Below the pieces are notes generated by a model. It was given only the letters and a program-made list of their open reading frames with translations, was not told where the DNA came from and made no database searches. The position numbers and the translations under genes are program-made. 64,000 nucleotides of DNA. It comes from Methylobacterium currus (GTDB lineage Bacteria; Pseudomonadota; Alphaproteobacteria; Rhizobiales; Beijerinckiaceae). Below, in pieces: positions 48,740 to 57,665 of the stretch; the stretch's first letter is position 1, and each line of letters begins with the position of its first letter. The DNA is taken from assembly GCF_003058325.1 (NCBI RefSeq), contig NZ_CP028844.1, forward strand, positions 453,001 through 517,000. The letters run 5' to 3'.

Positions 48740-49786
48740 ATGCCCGCTACCCTGTCACGCGCGCTCCAGGGACTCGCCGTCCTCGGCGCTGTCGCCCTGG
48801 TGGCCGTCCTCCCATCCTATCTCGAACTCTTCACCCTGATGCAGCTGACATTGTTCGCCGCCATGGGCGTACTGGCGCTCAGCCTCGGCTTCATCTGGGG
48901 CTTCGGCGGCATCCTGTCCTTCGGCCAGACCGCGTTCTTCGGTCTCGGCGGCTACACCTACGCGATCGCGGCGATCAATTTCGGCGATTCCACCAACGCG
49001 ATCCTGCTGGCGATCCTGTTGCCCGCCCTGTTCGCCGCGGGCTTAGGCTACTTCGTGTTCTACGGCCGGATCAGCGAGGTCTATCTCGGGGTCATCACGC
49101 TCACCGTCACGCTGATCCTGTTCAACGTCGTCAACTCGACGGCGGGCGACGCCTACACGATCGGCCAGGCGCGGCTCGGCGGCTTCAACGGCATCCCCTC
49201 GGTGCCGACCTTCAACGCGCCCTACACCCCCGATGCGGTGCTGAGCCCCGAGGCCGGGTGGTGGGTCACCGGCGGGGCGCTGATCGCCGTGTATCTCCTC
49301 ATGCGGCTCCTCCTCGCCAGCCCCTTCGGCCGCATCGCCGTGGCGGTGCGCGAGAACGAGATCCGCGCGGCTCTGCTCGGCTACGACCCGCGCCTGATCA
49401 AGCTCGGCGTGTTCATGGTCGGCGGCGCGGTCGCGGGGCTCGCCGGGGCGCTCTACGTCAACTGGGGCGCCTTCGTCGGCCCGACGATCTTTTCCCTGTC
49501 GCTCTCGGCCGAGATCATCATCTGGATCACCGTCGGGGGCCTCGGCACCCTGATCGGACCTATCGTCGGCTGCTTTCTGATCCAGTTCCTCAACGCCAAG
49601 ATCGGCTCGCAGCAGGCCTTCAACGCCAACCTCGTTCTCGGCGTGATCCTGGTCGGCTTCGTGCTGCTGCTGCCGAAGGGCATCGTGCCGACGCTGAAGA
49701 CGGCGCTCCTCGGGCTCGGCCGCAAGGCCAGGCGGCGCCCGGCCGCCTCCACCGCCGCCCAGGCCCAGATCGCGGGAGCCGAATAG
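48740..49786 (+). CDS. ABC transporter permease (UrtC/LivM type)
   Basis: A 348-residue permease: GVLALSLGFIWGFGGILSFGQTAFFGLGGYTYA near residues 43-75 and the coupling region AVRENEIRAALLGYDPRLIKLGVFMVGGAVAGLAGALY. Its ATG directly follows the stop codon of the preceding permease. The stop TAG at 49784-49786 coincides with the left edge of an 80-base palindromic element, so the C-terminal end may have been set by insertion of the element. Confidence 0.93.
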   Translation: MPATLSRALQGLAVLGAVALVAVLPSYLELFTLMQLTLFAAMGVLALSLGFIWGFGGILSFGQTAFFGLGGYTYAIAAINFGDSTNAILLAILLPALFAAGLGYFVFYGRISEVYLGVITLTVTLILFNVVNSTAGDAYTIGQARLGGFNGIPSVPTFNAPYTPDAVLSPEAGWWVTGGALIAVYLLMRLLLASPFGRIAVAVRENEIRAALLGYDPRLIKLGVFMVGGAVAGLAGALYVNWGAFVGPTIFSLSLSAEIIIWITVGGLGTLIGPIVGCFLIQFLNAKIGSQQAFNANLVLGVILVGFVLLLPKGIVPTLKTALLGLGRKARRRPAASTAAQAQIAGAE

Positions 49787-49867
49787 TGTCTCTCACGGCA
49801 CTCCCGGTCACCGTCATTTCTCGCTGTGGCAGCGTCGGCGCCACGGGAGTGTCGTGAGGTGCACTGA
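49784..49867. repeat. Palindromic element copy A between permease and ATPase genes
   Basis: Starts TAGTGTCTCTCACGGCACTC, where the TAG is the permease stop codon, and ends GGGAGTGTCGTGAGGTGCAC then TGA. Its reverse complement resembles the element at 51293-51374. Inner arms ACTCCCG and CGGGAGT and outer arms AGTG...TCAC and GTGAG...CACT make it strongly hairpin-forming. The GAGGTG near its right end probably serves as ribosome site for the next gene. Confidence 0.7.
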
Positions 49868-49868
49868 C

Positions 49869-50597
49869 ATGGACCCCCTCGTCCCCCTCCTGAAGACCGA
49901 GCACCTGACGATGCGCTTCGGCGGCGTCGTCGCCAACGACGACGTGAGCTTCTCGCTCGGGGAGATGGAGCTGCGCTGCCTGATCGGCCCGAACGGCGCC
50001 GGCAAGAGCACCTTCTTCAAGATGCTCACCGGGCAGCTCACCCCCACCTCCGGCACCATCGCGTTCCGCGGCCAGACGCTGACGGGCTTGCAGAGCCACC
50101 AGATCGCCCGGCTCGGCATCGGCATCAAGACGCAGGTGCCGAACGTGTTCAACGGGTTGTCGGTGCGCGAGAACATCTGGCTCTCGGCCCGCCGCAAGAC
50201 GACGCCGAAATTCACCGGGCCCCTCGTCGACGAGATCCTGGAGAAGGTCCGGCTGACGCATCTCGCCGGTGCGACGGTCGGCCAGCTCTCGCACGGCCAG
50301 CGGCAATGGGTCGAGATCGGCACGGTGCTGGCGGGCGATCCCGAGCTGATCCTCCTCGACGAGCCGGCTGCCGGCATGACCGACGAGGAGACCCACCGTA
50401 CCGCCGAGATCATCCGCGAGATCAACAAGACCCGGGCGATCGTCGTGGTCGAGCACGACATGGCGTTCATCAGGATGATCGCCCGCACGGTCACGGTGTT
50501 CCACCAGGGCCGGATCATGATGGAGGACGGAATCGATGCCGTGCTCGCCGACCGGCGGGTGCGCGACGTCTATCTCGGCAAGAAGGTGGCGGCATGA
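49869..50597 (+). CDS. ABC transporter ATPase (UrtD/LivG type)
   Basis: A 242-residue ATPase: Walker A GPNGAGKST near 38-46, signature QLSHGQRQWVEIGTVL (LSHGQ variant common in UrtD), Walker B LILLDEPAAGM and EHDMAFI. The GTG at 49854 is also open, but ATG at 49869 has GAGGTG (49856-49861) upstream, contributed by the palindromic element. It overlaps the next ATPase gene by ATGA. Confidence 0.93.
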   Translation: MDPLVPLLKTEHLTMRFGGVVANDDVSFSLGEMELRCLIGPNGAGKSTFFKMLTGQLTPTSGTIAFRGQTLTGLQSHQIARLGIGIKTQVPNVFNGLSVRENIWLSARRKTTPKFTGPLVDEILEKVRLTHLAGATVGQLSHGQRQWVEIGTVLAGDPELILLDEPAAGMTDEETHRTAEIIREINKTRAIVVVEHDMAFIRMIARTVTVFHQGRIMMEDGIDAVLADRRVRDVYLGKKVAA

Positions 50598-51295
50598 ACG
50601 CGCTTCTCGACGTGGACAACCTGCGGGCCAGCTACGGCCGGGTCCCGATCCTGATGGGCGTCGACGTCTCCCTGGCGCCCGGCGAGTATCTCGGCATCCT
50701 CGGCCATAACGGCATGGGCAAGACCACGCTGATGCGGACCCTGATGGGCCACCTGCCGGCCACCGCCGGCACGGTGCGCTTCGCCGGCACCGACGTGACG
50801 CGGCTCCCCATCCACCAGCGCGCCAGACTCGGCATGGGGCTCGTGCCGCAGGGCCGCGAGATCTTTTCCACGCTCAGCGTGCGCGAGAACCTGCGCATGG
50901 GGCTCGCCAGCGCGCCGCGGGAAGATCCCCGCATCATCGACGACGTGCTCGCCGACTTCCCCCGCCTCGTGCGCCTGCTCGACCGGCGCGGCGGCGCCCT
51001 CTCGGGCGGCGAGCAGCAATTGCTGGCGCTCGCCCGCTGCCTCTGCACCCGGCCGAAGCTCGTCCTCCTCGACGAGCCCACGGAAGGCATCCAGCCCTCG
51101 ATCATCGAGGAGATCATCGAGACGCTGCTCGCCTTGAAGAAGCGCTGGGACCTGTCGATGATCATCGTCGAGCAGAACCTCGACTTCATCACGTCGCTGT
51201 CAGACCGGGTGCTCGGCATCCAGAAGGGCCGCATCACCGGCGAGGTCTCGCGCGAGGACCTGCTCGCCGGGCGGATCGGCATGGCGGCGGCTTAG
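50594..51295 (+). CDS. ABC transporter ATPase (UrtE/LivF type)
   Basis: A 233-residue ATPase: GHNGMGKTT Walker A, LGMGLVPQGREIFSTLSVRENL, ALSGGEQQLLALARCL signature, VLLDEPTEGIQPSII Walker B and EQNLDFI. The PxxQGREIF and TEGIQPS blocks are typical of UrtE and LivF. Start overlaps the preceding stop (ATGA). The stop TAG (51293-51295) lies at the edge of the second palindromic element. Confidence 0.94.
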   Translation: MNALLDVDNLRASYGRVPILMGVDVSLAPGEYLGILGHNGMGKTTLMRTLMGHLPATAGTVRFAGTDVTRLPIHQRARLGMGLVPQGREIFSTLSVRENLRMGLASAPREDPRIIDDVLADFPRLVRLLDRRGGALSGGEQQLLALARCLCTRPKLVLLDEPTEGIQPSIIEEIIETLLALKKRWDLSMIIVEQNLDFITSLSDRVLGIQKGRITGEVSREDLLAGRIGMAAA

Positions 51296-51374
51296 TGCAG
51301 CTCACAAAACTCCCGCTGCACCGGCGCCGCCACAGCGAGCGACAAGAGGGACCGGGAGTTTTGTGAGAGACACT
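51293..51374. repeat. Palindromic element copy B between ATPase and amidase genes
   Basis: Reads TAGTGCAGCTCACAAAACTC at the left and GGGAGTTTTGTGAGAGACAC at the right, flanked by TTAG. Its reverse complement matches the element at 49784-49867 in both arms and in the CGCTGTGGC core. It is in the opposite orientation, so the two bracket the ATPase pair as inverted repeats. Its first TAG ends the upstream gene. Confidence 0.7.
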
Positions 51375-51420
51375 TAGCCGATACGAATCTTCTCTCACAA
51401 CCCAACCAAGGAGACGCCCC

Positions 51421-52935
51421 ATGGCCATCACCCGCCCGAGCGCAGCCCAGGTCCGCGAGCTCGCCGCCAGCCTGTATATGTCGCTGTCGCCCGAGGAGGC
51501 TGCCGCCTATCGCGCCCTGATGGAGGCCTCGTTCGACGCCTACGACGTGATCGACGCCCTGCCCGACCACATCCCCGCGGTGAAGTATCCCCGCACCCCC
51601 GGCACCCGGCCCAGCCCTGAGGAGAACCCCCTCGGCGCCTGGTACTGGAAGAGCGAGGTGAAGGGCGCCGACACCGGCAAGCTCGCGGGCAAGACCGTCG
51701 CGCTCAAGGACAACGTCGCGCTCGCCGGCGTGCCGATGATGAACGGCGCCTCGACCCTCGAAGGCTTCGTGCCGGCCTCGGACGCCACCATCGTGACCCG
51801 GATGCTGGATGCCGGCGCGACGATCCTCGGCAAGGCGGTGTGCGAGCATTTCTGCCTCTCGGGCGGCAGCCACACCTCCGATCCGGGGCCGGTCCACAAC
51901 CCGCACCGGATGGGCTACTCGGCCGGCGGCTCGTCCTCGGGCAGCGGCGCGCTCGTCGCCGCCGGCGAGGTCGACCTGGCGATCGGCGGCGACCAGGGCG
52001 GGTCGATCCGCATCCCGGCCTCGTATTGCGGCATCTACGGGATGAAGCCGACCCACGGCCTCGTTCCCTATACCGGCGTGATGCCGATCGAGACCACGAT
52101 CGACCATACCGGCCCGATGACCGCGAGCGTCGCCGACAACGCCCTGCTGCTCGAAGTCCTGGCCGGACCCGACGGGCTCGACCCGCGCCAATACGCGCCG
52201 CAGGTCGCCGCCTATACGGAAGCGCTGAAGAAGGGCGCGAAGGGCCTGAAGATCGGCCTCCTCATGGAGGGGTTTGCCGCGCCCGGCATGCAGGAGGCGG
52301 TGGCTGACAAGGTCCGCGCGGCTGCTGCCCGATTCGAGGGCTTGGGCGCCACGATCGAGGAGGTCTCGCTGCCGGCCTACCGGACGGCGGCGGCGGTGTG
52401 GACGCCGATCGGCCTCGAGGGCCTGACGCAGCAGATGATGCTCGGCAACGGCATGGGCTTCAACTGGAAGGGCGCCTACGATGTCGGCCTGTTCGACTTC
52501 CACTCCGCCTGGCGCGACAAGGCCGACGACCTCTCCGAGACGCTGAAGATCTCGATGCTGATCGGCCAGTGGGGCCTGACGCATTACCGCGGCCGCTACT
52601 ACGCCAAGGCGCAGAACCTCGCCCGCAAGGTGCGGGAGGATTTTGCGGCCTGCTTCAAGACCTACGACCTGCTGCTCTGCCCGACCCTGCCATGCACCGC
52701 CACCAAGCTGCCGGAGAAGGACGCGCCGCTGGAAGAGATCATCGCCCGCGCCTTCGAGATGGTCGCCTCGACCTCGCCGATGGACGTGACCGGCAACCCC
52801 TCGATGTCGATCCCCTGCGGCCTCGTCGACGGCCTGCCGGTCGGGCTGATGCTGACGGCGCGTGACTGGAACGAGAGCGCGATCTACCAGGCCGCCGCCG
52901 CCTTCGAGGCCGCCGGCGACTGGAAGACCTTCTGA
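51421..52935 (+). CDS. Amidase signature family amidase
   Basis: A 504-residue amidase: catalytic lysine in [10 protein letters not shown], cis-serine in [22 protein letters not shown] and nucleophile serine in [23 protein letters not shown]. An N-terminal helical segment of about 80 residues precedes the core, as in nitrile-hydratase-linked and short-chain amidases. The AAGGAGACGCCCC ribosome site is ideal. Placement directly behind an amide/urea-type transporter suggests it releases ammonia from imported amides. The exact amide is not deducible. Confidence 0.92.
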   Translation: MAITRPSAAQVRELAASLYMSLSPEEAAAYRALMEASFDAYDVIDALPDHIPAVKYPRTPGTRPSPEENPLGAWYWKSEVKGADTGKLAGKTVALKDNVALAGVPMMNGASTLEGFVPASDATIVTRMLDAGATILGKAVCEHFCLSGGSHTSDPGPVHNPHRMGYSAGGSSSGSGALVAAGEVDLAIGGDQGGSIRIPASYCGIYGMKPTHGLVPYTGVMPIETTIDHTGPMTASVADNALLLEVLAGPDGLDPRQYAPQVAAYTEALKKGAKGLKIGLLMEGFAAPGMQEAVADKVRAAAARFEGLGATIEEVSLPAYRTAAAVWTPIGLEGLTQQMMLGNGMGFNWKGAYDVGLFDFHSAWRDKADDLSETLKISMLIGQWGLTHYRGRYYAKAQNLARKVREDFAACFKTYDLLLCPTLPCTATKLPEKDAPLEEIIARAFEMVASTSPMDVTGNPSMSIPCGLVDGLPVGLMLTARDWNESAIYQAAAAFEAAGDWKTF

Positions 52936-52943
52936 GGCCGGCG

Positions 52944-53240
52944 GTGAAGACCATCAGCGCCATCCTCCGCGCCAAGCCGGGCGCGGAGGCCACCTTAAGG
53001 GCTGCCCTCCTCGACGTAGCGGCCCACGTCGCCGCGAACGAGCCGGACACGGTCGGCTTCTTCGTCTCGCAGGATGAGGGCGATCCCACCCGCTTCACGA
53101 CCTACGAGCGGTTCGCCGACGCTGCGGCCATGGACCGGCACAATGGCTCGGAGGCGGTGGCGCGGTTCTTCAGCATCGCGCAGCCGCTCCTCGACGGCGA
53201 GGTGATCCTGGTGACGGCCGACGAGATCTCGGCCCGGTGA
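52944..53240 (+). CDS. Antibiotic biosynthesis monooxygenase (ABM) domain protein
   Basis: A 98-residue protein with an ABM dimeric alpha+beta barrel fold: ISAILRAKPGAEATLRAALLDVAAHVAANEPDTVGFFVSQDEGDPTRFTTYERFADAAAMDRHNGS. These act as small monooxygenases or quinol-handling proteins. Start is GTG at 52944, nine bases after the amidase stop, so it is probably in the same operon. Confidence 0.85.
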   Translation: MKTISAILRAKPGAEATLRAALLDVAAHVAANEPDTVGFFVSQDEGDPTRFTTYERFADAAAMDRHNGSEAVARFFSIAQPLLDGEVILVTADEISAR

Positions 53241-53470
53241 GACGGAACGCAAGACGAGGCGGAACTCTCCCCGACCACATTCGACGTTATCCCTGGGCTC
53301 GACGAAGTCGAGAACCGGCGATCCATCACCGCTGACGCTTTGGAAGAGGTCGGAACGCGCACCGACAGATCCGGCATCGTCAGCGGTTCGCGAATCCCGG
53401 GTTCCGCTTTCGCGGCTCCGGGATGACGTCGAGAGGGTTGGATTCGCCGGTGGCGACGAAGGCCTTTGGC
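53241..53470. repeat. Spacer with short hairpins
   Basis: A 230-base gap between convergent genes. CTCGAC (53298-53303) and GTCGAG (53307-53312) form a small perfect hairpin, and ATCCCGG (53394-53400) with CCGGGAT form the arms of a second one, ATCCCGGGTTCCGC onward, recalling the CATTCCGGG repeat at 43419. They may serve as bidirectional terminators. No gene seen. Confidence 0.45.
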
Positions 53471-54874
53471 TCAAGCCAGATCCGCCGGCCGCAGCGTATG
53501 CCAATCGGTCACCTGCTGGACCGCGTGGCCGGACCGGCAGAGCATCCCTTCCGACAGGTGCGGCCCGACGAGCTGGACGCTCAACGGCAGCCCGGCGGCG
53601 TCGATCCCCGCCGGCAGGGTGATGGTCGGGCTGCCGGAGAAGTTGAACGGCGCGGTGAAGCGCAGGATGCGCAGCAGGACCTCCGGGTCCTGGCCGTACT
53701 CGCCCATCCGGGCGAGGCTCGGGACCGGCACCGGCATGGTCGGCACCAGGAGAAGGTCGACCTTCTCGAACAGGGCGGCGAGCGCGCCCGAGAAGTCCAA
53801 CCGGTCGTGGATGACCGCCCCGAGTTCCAGGCCGGTGACGCGCCGACCCTGGTCAATCAGCCCGGCGAGGTCCGGGCCGTACTCGGCGGCCCGCGCCGGA
53901 TAGGTGTCCCGGTGGGCGAGCGCGGTCTCGACCGAGCAGAACGGGATCCAGCCGCGCACCAGCCGGTCGGTCGGCGGCATCGCGACCTCGACGACGCGGG
54001 CGCCGAGGTCGCGCAATACCGCCTCGACGCGATCGAGGGCCGCCACCACTTCCGGGTCGATCCCCTCGGTAGTGAAAAACCGGTCGATGCCGATCGTGAG
54101 GCCACGGACCGGCCGGGCTTTACCACCGAGTTCGACGTCGACCGGCGCCGTCAGAGTGGTCGGGTCGCGCGGATCGGCGCCCGCGATCACCCCGAGGATC
54201 GCTGCCGCGTCGGCGGCGCTGCGGGCCATCGGGCCGACATGGTCGAGGGAGGCGGCGAGCGGAAACACGCCGTGGCGGCTCACCCGGCCCCAGGTCGGCT
54301 TGATGCCGGTGAGCCCGCAGGTCGCGGAGGGAAAGCGGATCGAGCCGCCGGTGTCCGAGCCGAGCGACCCGAAGCACAGCCGCGCCGCGGTGGCGGCGCC
54401 CGACCCCGTCGAGGACGAGCCGAGCCAGTGGCCGCGGCCCCAGGGGTTGAGCGGGCCCGGATTGTCCGGATGGTGGCTGGTATAGGCGCCCTCGGTCATC
54501 GCGAGCTTGCCGAGGATCACCGCACCGCCCTGCTCCAGCCGCGCGACCACCGTGGCGTCGGTGTCCGGCACGCGCTCGCGATGGATCACCGTGCCGGCGC
54601 CGGTGGGGGCGAAATGTGTGTCGCACAGGTCCTTGATGCCGAGGGGGACGCCGTGCAGCGGGCCGCGGCTGATGCCCCGGGCCGTCTCCCGGTCCGCCCG
54701 GGCGGCGGCGTCAAGCGCGTGCTCCGCCGTGACCGTGGCATAGCAGCGATACTCGCCGTCGAGGGCTTCGATGCGATCGAGCATCGCTGTCGTTACCTCG
54801 ACCGCGCTCACCTCCCAGCGGCGGATCGCCTCGGCGATGAAGACCAGGGATTCATCGTGCAGGCTCGCGGACAT
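53471..54874 (-). CDS. Second amidase signature family amidase
   Basis: A 467-residue amidase with GVPLGIKDLCDT (catalytic Lys), GSSSTGSGAATAARLCFGSLGSDTGGSIRFPSATCGLTGIKPTWG (Ser-cis-Ser-Lys set) and SLDHVGPMARSA. It is closer to GatA-like amidases than to the 51421 gene, with no extra N-terminal domain. GGGAGAGACCACC lies before the ATG at 54874. It is divergent from an AraC regulator. The substrate is unknown. Confidence 0.92.
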   Translation of the reverse strand: MSASLHDESLVFIAEAIRRWEVSAVEVTTAMLDRIEALDGEYRCYATVTAEHALDAAARADRETARGISRGPLHGVPLGIKDLCDTHFAPTGAGTVIHRERVPDTDATVVARLEQGGAVILGKLAMTEGAYTSHHPDNPGPLNPWGRGHWLGSSSTGSGAATAARLCFGSLGSDTGGSIRFPSATCGLTGIKPTWGRVSRHGVFPLAASLDHVGPMARSAADAAAILGVIAGADPRDPTTLTAPVDVELGGKARPVRGLTIGIDRFFTTEGIDPEVVAALDRVEAVLRDLGARVVEVAMPPTDRLVRGWIPFCSVETALAHRDTYPARAAEYGPDLAGLIDQGRRVTGLELGAVIHDRLDFSGALAALFEKVDLLLVPTMPVPVPSLARMGEYGQDPEVLLRILRFTAPFNFSGSPTITLPAGIDAAGLPLSVQLVGPHLSEGMLCRSGHAVQQVTDWHTLRPADLA

Positions 54875-55078
54875 CGGTGGTCTCTCCCGGAGTGCGGCCG
54901 CATCCTCGCGGCGGAGCCGGCGACCGTCTTGCCTCGAAGGGTCAACGCGCTTGGCCCGTGATTGTCAGACTCCGGCATGGCTGGCATCGTCATTGCTTGA
55001 GCCGGTGCGGACACACAGCAGAGCGGCCCGCTCGACGAGTGCCGCCGTCCATGCCGCCGAGACGTCGGAGGGACAGTC

Positions 55079-56071
55079 ATGGCACCGCTCAACTCCTCTT
55101 CCCTGTCGACCTGCTCCCCGCCGCCCGCGCCGATCACCACCTTCGACACCAACGTGCTCGCCGAGAAGTACCGCTTCTCCTACTGGCGCGACGCGATCTG
55201 CGCCCATCTGAGCCCGTCGGAGACGATGCGGAAGATCGACGACGCGCCGTTCGCGGCGCGGCTGCGCAAGGTGGCGCTCGGCAAGGTGAATGTCTGCGAC
55301 ATCCGCTTCTCGCCGATGGAGAACCGCCGCGACGCCGCCTGCCTGCGGCGGATGCCGGACGACGACGTGTTCGTGGCGCTGATGAAGACCGGCACCGGCC
55401 GTCTGGTGCAGGACGACCGCTGCGCCCTTCCGGCGGTCGGCGACCTGGTGGTCTACGATTCGGCCCGGCCGTTCCTGTGGGAGTTCGAGCAGGACACGCG
55501 GATGATCGTCGCCCGGATGGCCCGGCGGCAGATGGCGGCGCGGCTGCCCGATTTCGAGCACCTGGCCGCGCGGATCATCCGGCCCGACCAGCCCCTCGCC
55601 TCGACCATCGCCCACACGCTGACCGACATCGTCGAACTCGAGGCGCCGTTGAGCGAGAGCTGCTCGCAGCGCCTCGGCAACGCGTTCCTCGAAATGCTCA
55701 CCGCCTCGCTGGAGGCGAGCCTGACGGCGCCGGGGCGCCGTGTCGCCGACGAGGACTTGGTGCGCCAGGCCAAGACCTTCCTGCTCGCCCATATCGAGGA
55801 TCCCGACCTCGATCTCGCCACGGTGGCGAACCGTCTCGGCGTGTCGCTCCGCACCCTGTGCCGCGCCTTCGCGGCGGACGGCACCACGGCGATCCGCTGG
55901 CTGTGGCAGCAGCGGCTGGCCCTCGCCCACCGGCTGCTCGAGGAGGGCCAGGCCCGCAATGTTGGGCAGGTGGTGATGCAATGCGGCTTCAGCGACTTCT
56001 CGCATTTCAGCCGCGCCTTCAAGAAGGCCTACGGGGTGATGCCGAAATCGGTGCTGCGGGCGGCGGGGTGA
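55079..56071 (+). CDS. AraC-family regulator (FeaR-like)
   Basis: A 330-residue regulator. The N-terminal AraC-binding-like domain (FDTNVLAEKYRFSYWRDAICAHLSPSE, FSPMENRRDAACLRRMPDDDVFVALMKTGTGRLVQDDRCALPAVGDLVVYDS) is of the FeaR type, associated with catabolic gene control. The C-terminal double HTH has LATVANRLGVSLRTLCRAFAADG and GFSDFSHFSRAFKKAYGVMPKSV. GGAGGG precedes the ATG. It is divergent from the amidase at 53471, making that its probable target. Confidence 0.92.
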   Translation: MAPLNSSSLSTCSPPPAPITTFDTNVLAEKYRFSYWRDAICAHLSPSETMRKIDDAPFAARLRKVALGKVNVCDIRFSPMENRRDAACLRRMPDDDVFVALMKTGTGRLVQDDRCALPAVGDLVVYDSARPFLWEFEQDTRMIVARMARRQMAARLPDFEHLAARIIRPDQPLASTIAHTLTDIVELEAPLSESCSQRLGNAFLEMLTASLEASLTAPGRRVADEDLVRQAKTFLLAHIEDPDLDLATVANRLGVSLRTLCRAFAADGTTAIRWLWQQRLALAHRLLEEGQARNVGQVVMQCGFSDFSHFSRAFKKAYGVMPKSVLRAAG

Positions 56072-56078
56072 ACCCGGA

Positions 56079-56402
56079 TCAGCCTCGCGGCGCCAGGACG
56101 ATCACCGCCGCCCCGGCAAGGCACAGGGCAGCGCCTGCGCAATCGAACCGGTCCGGCCTCTGGCCCTCCGCGGCCCAGAGCCAGGCGAGGGAGGCCGCGA
56201 TGTAGACGCCCCCATAGGCCGCGAAGGCGCGGCCGGCGGCATCGGATTCGGCGAGGGCCAGCAGGAACGCGAAGGCGCCGAGGGACGCTCCCCCCGGCAC
56301 CAGCCAGAGCGGCGAGGCATTCAGCCGCCACCAGGCCCAGACCGAGAAGCATCCGGCGATCTCGGCGAGCGCGGCGGCGGCGTAGAGGAGAAAGGTCGGC
56401 AT
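56079..56402 (-). CDS. YnfA/UPF0060 family small membrane protein
   Basis: A 107-residue inner-membrane protein with four helices ([78 protein letters not shown]). YnfA-type proteins resemble SMR multidrug transporters, but their role is not settled. An in-frame upstream ATG at 56420 is less likely; GGGAGAA precedes 56402. It is convergent with the AraC gene with about 7 bases between. Confidence 0.9.
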   Translation of the reverse strand: MPTFLLYAAAALAEIAGCFSVWAWWRLNASPLWLVPGGASLGAFAFLLALAESDAAGRAFAAYGGVYIAASLAWLWAAEGQRPDRFDCAGAALCLAGAAVIVLAPRG

Positions 56403-56441
56403 GGCGGGGGCTTCTCCCACGCCATGCCGGTCCCGTGAAGG

Positions 56442-57440
56442 TCAGGCCCGGCGCTTCATCAGCGCCGCCGCCCCGAGGCCGATGCCGGCCATCACCGCCC
56501 CGGTGGTGAGCGGGTGGAGCTTCGCCCGCGTGTAGGTGCTGGTGTGGCGCACCATGCCGGGATGGTCGCCGCGCACGTGGCCGTCCTGGGTCGGGTGATG
56601 GAGGGCGCCGTTCGGGTCGCGCGGCGGCTCGGCGCGCAATTGCTGGCCCGCCATCACCCCGCCGAGGCGGTCGAAGGTGCCGGGGGCGAGCTTCTTGAGA
56701 CCCGTCATCGCCCGGCCGCCGCCACCGACGATGATCTCGCGCTGCGGATACACCGCGGCGTGCAGGATGGCGTGGGCGACCTCGTCCGGGTGGTAGACCG
56801 GCGCCGGCAGCTTCGGCTCGCGCTCGAGGTAGTTGCGGGCGTGCTGCGGGAACGGCGTGTCGATCGCCGCCGGCTTGATCAGCGTCACCGAGACGGGCGC
56901 CCGGTCCAGGTCCAGCTCGGACCGGAGGGCGTCGGTGAAGCCGCGGATGGCGTGCTTGCTCGCCGAATACATCCCCTGGAGCGGGATCGCGAGGTCGGAG
57001 GCGATGCTGCCGAGCTTGATGATCGCACCGCCGCGCCGGCGAAGAGTGGGTACCGCCACCAGCGAGCCATACACCACGCCCCAGAAGTTGGTCTGGAACA
57101 GGCGGTCGTGATCCTCGTCCGAGACCTCCTCCAGACGGCCGTAGATCGAGATGCCGGCATCGTTGACCCAGGTGTCGAAGCCGCCGAAGCGCTGCACCGC
57201 CTTGTCGGCGATGGCCTGAACGTCCTCGCGCCGGCCGACATCGGCGACGACGTGGGTCGCTTCGCCGCCCGAGGCCTCGATCTCCTCCTGAATGACCGCC
57301 AGCGCCTCGGCGTTGCGCGAGGCGAGCACCACCCGCGCGCCGGCCCGCGCTGCCATCCGGGCGGTGGCGAGCCCGATGCCGCTGGAGCCGCCGGTGATGA
57401 CGATCACCTGCTCGTCGAGGGGCTTGTGGGCATGGCTCAT
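56442..57440 (-). CDS. SDR family oxidoreductase with C-terminal membrane helix
   Basis: A 332-residue SDR: ITGGSSGIGLA, NDAGIS (Asn-Asp in place of the usual Asn-Asn), SIASDLAIPLQGMYSASKHA (Ser, Tyr, Lys). The extra 80-residue C-terminus is Pro/His-rich, ends with a hydrophobic helix and basic tip (LTTGAVMAGIGLGAAALMKRRA), and may anchor the enzyme in the membrane. GGAGGA precedes the ATG at 57440. A longer frame to 57572 has no homology. Substrate unknown. Confidence 0.88.
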   Translation of the reverse strand: MSHAHKPLDEQVIVITGGSSGIGLATARMAARAGARVVLASRNAEALAVIQEEIEASGGEATHVVADVGRREDVQAIADKAVQRFGGFDTWVNDAGISIYGRLEEVSDEDHDRLFQTNFWGVVYGSLVAVPTLRRRGGAIIKLGSIASDLAIPLQGMYSASKHAIRGFTDALRSELDLDRAPVSVTLIKPAAIDTPFPQHARNYLEREPKLPAPVYHPDEVAHAILHAAVYPQREIIVGGGGRAMTGLKKLAPGTFDRLGGVMAGQQLRAEPPRDPNGALHHPTQDGHVRGDHPGMVRHTSTYTRAKLHPLTTGAVMAGIGLGAAALMKRRA

Positions 57441-57665
57441 GGAATCCTCCGTACAGGATGGGGGTATCCAGGCCCTAACGATGGGGGGCGCCCTTCGTTC
57501 ATTCGGCGACTGGCGGACGCCCCCTGCCATATCTCGAACCTCTGGCACGAGACCGAACAAGCTATTGGACACGCGACCACCGCGCCCCCATGATCCCGCC
57601 GCGGCAAGGCCCCCGACGCCAGTTCCAGAGGGGCCCGTCCGCGGTGTAAGTCAGGGAGGAAGCCT

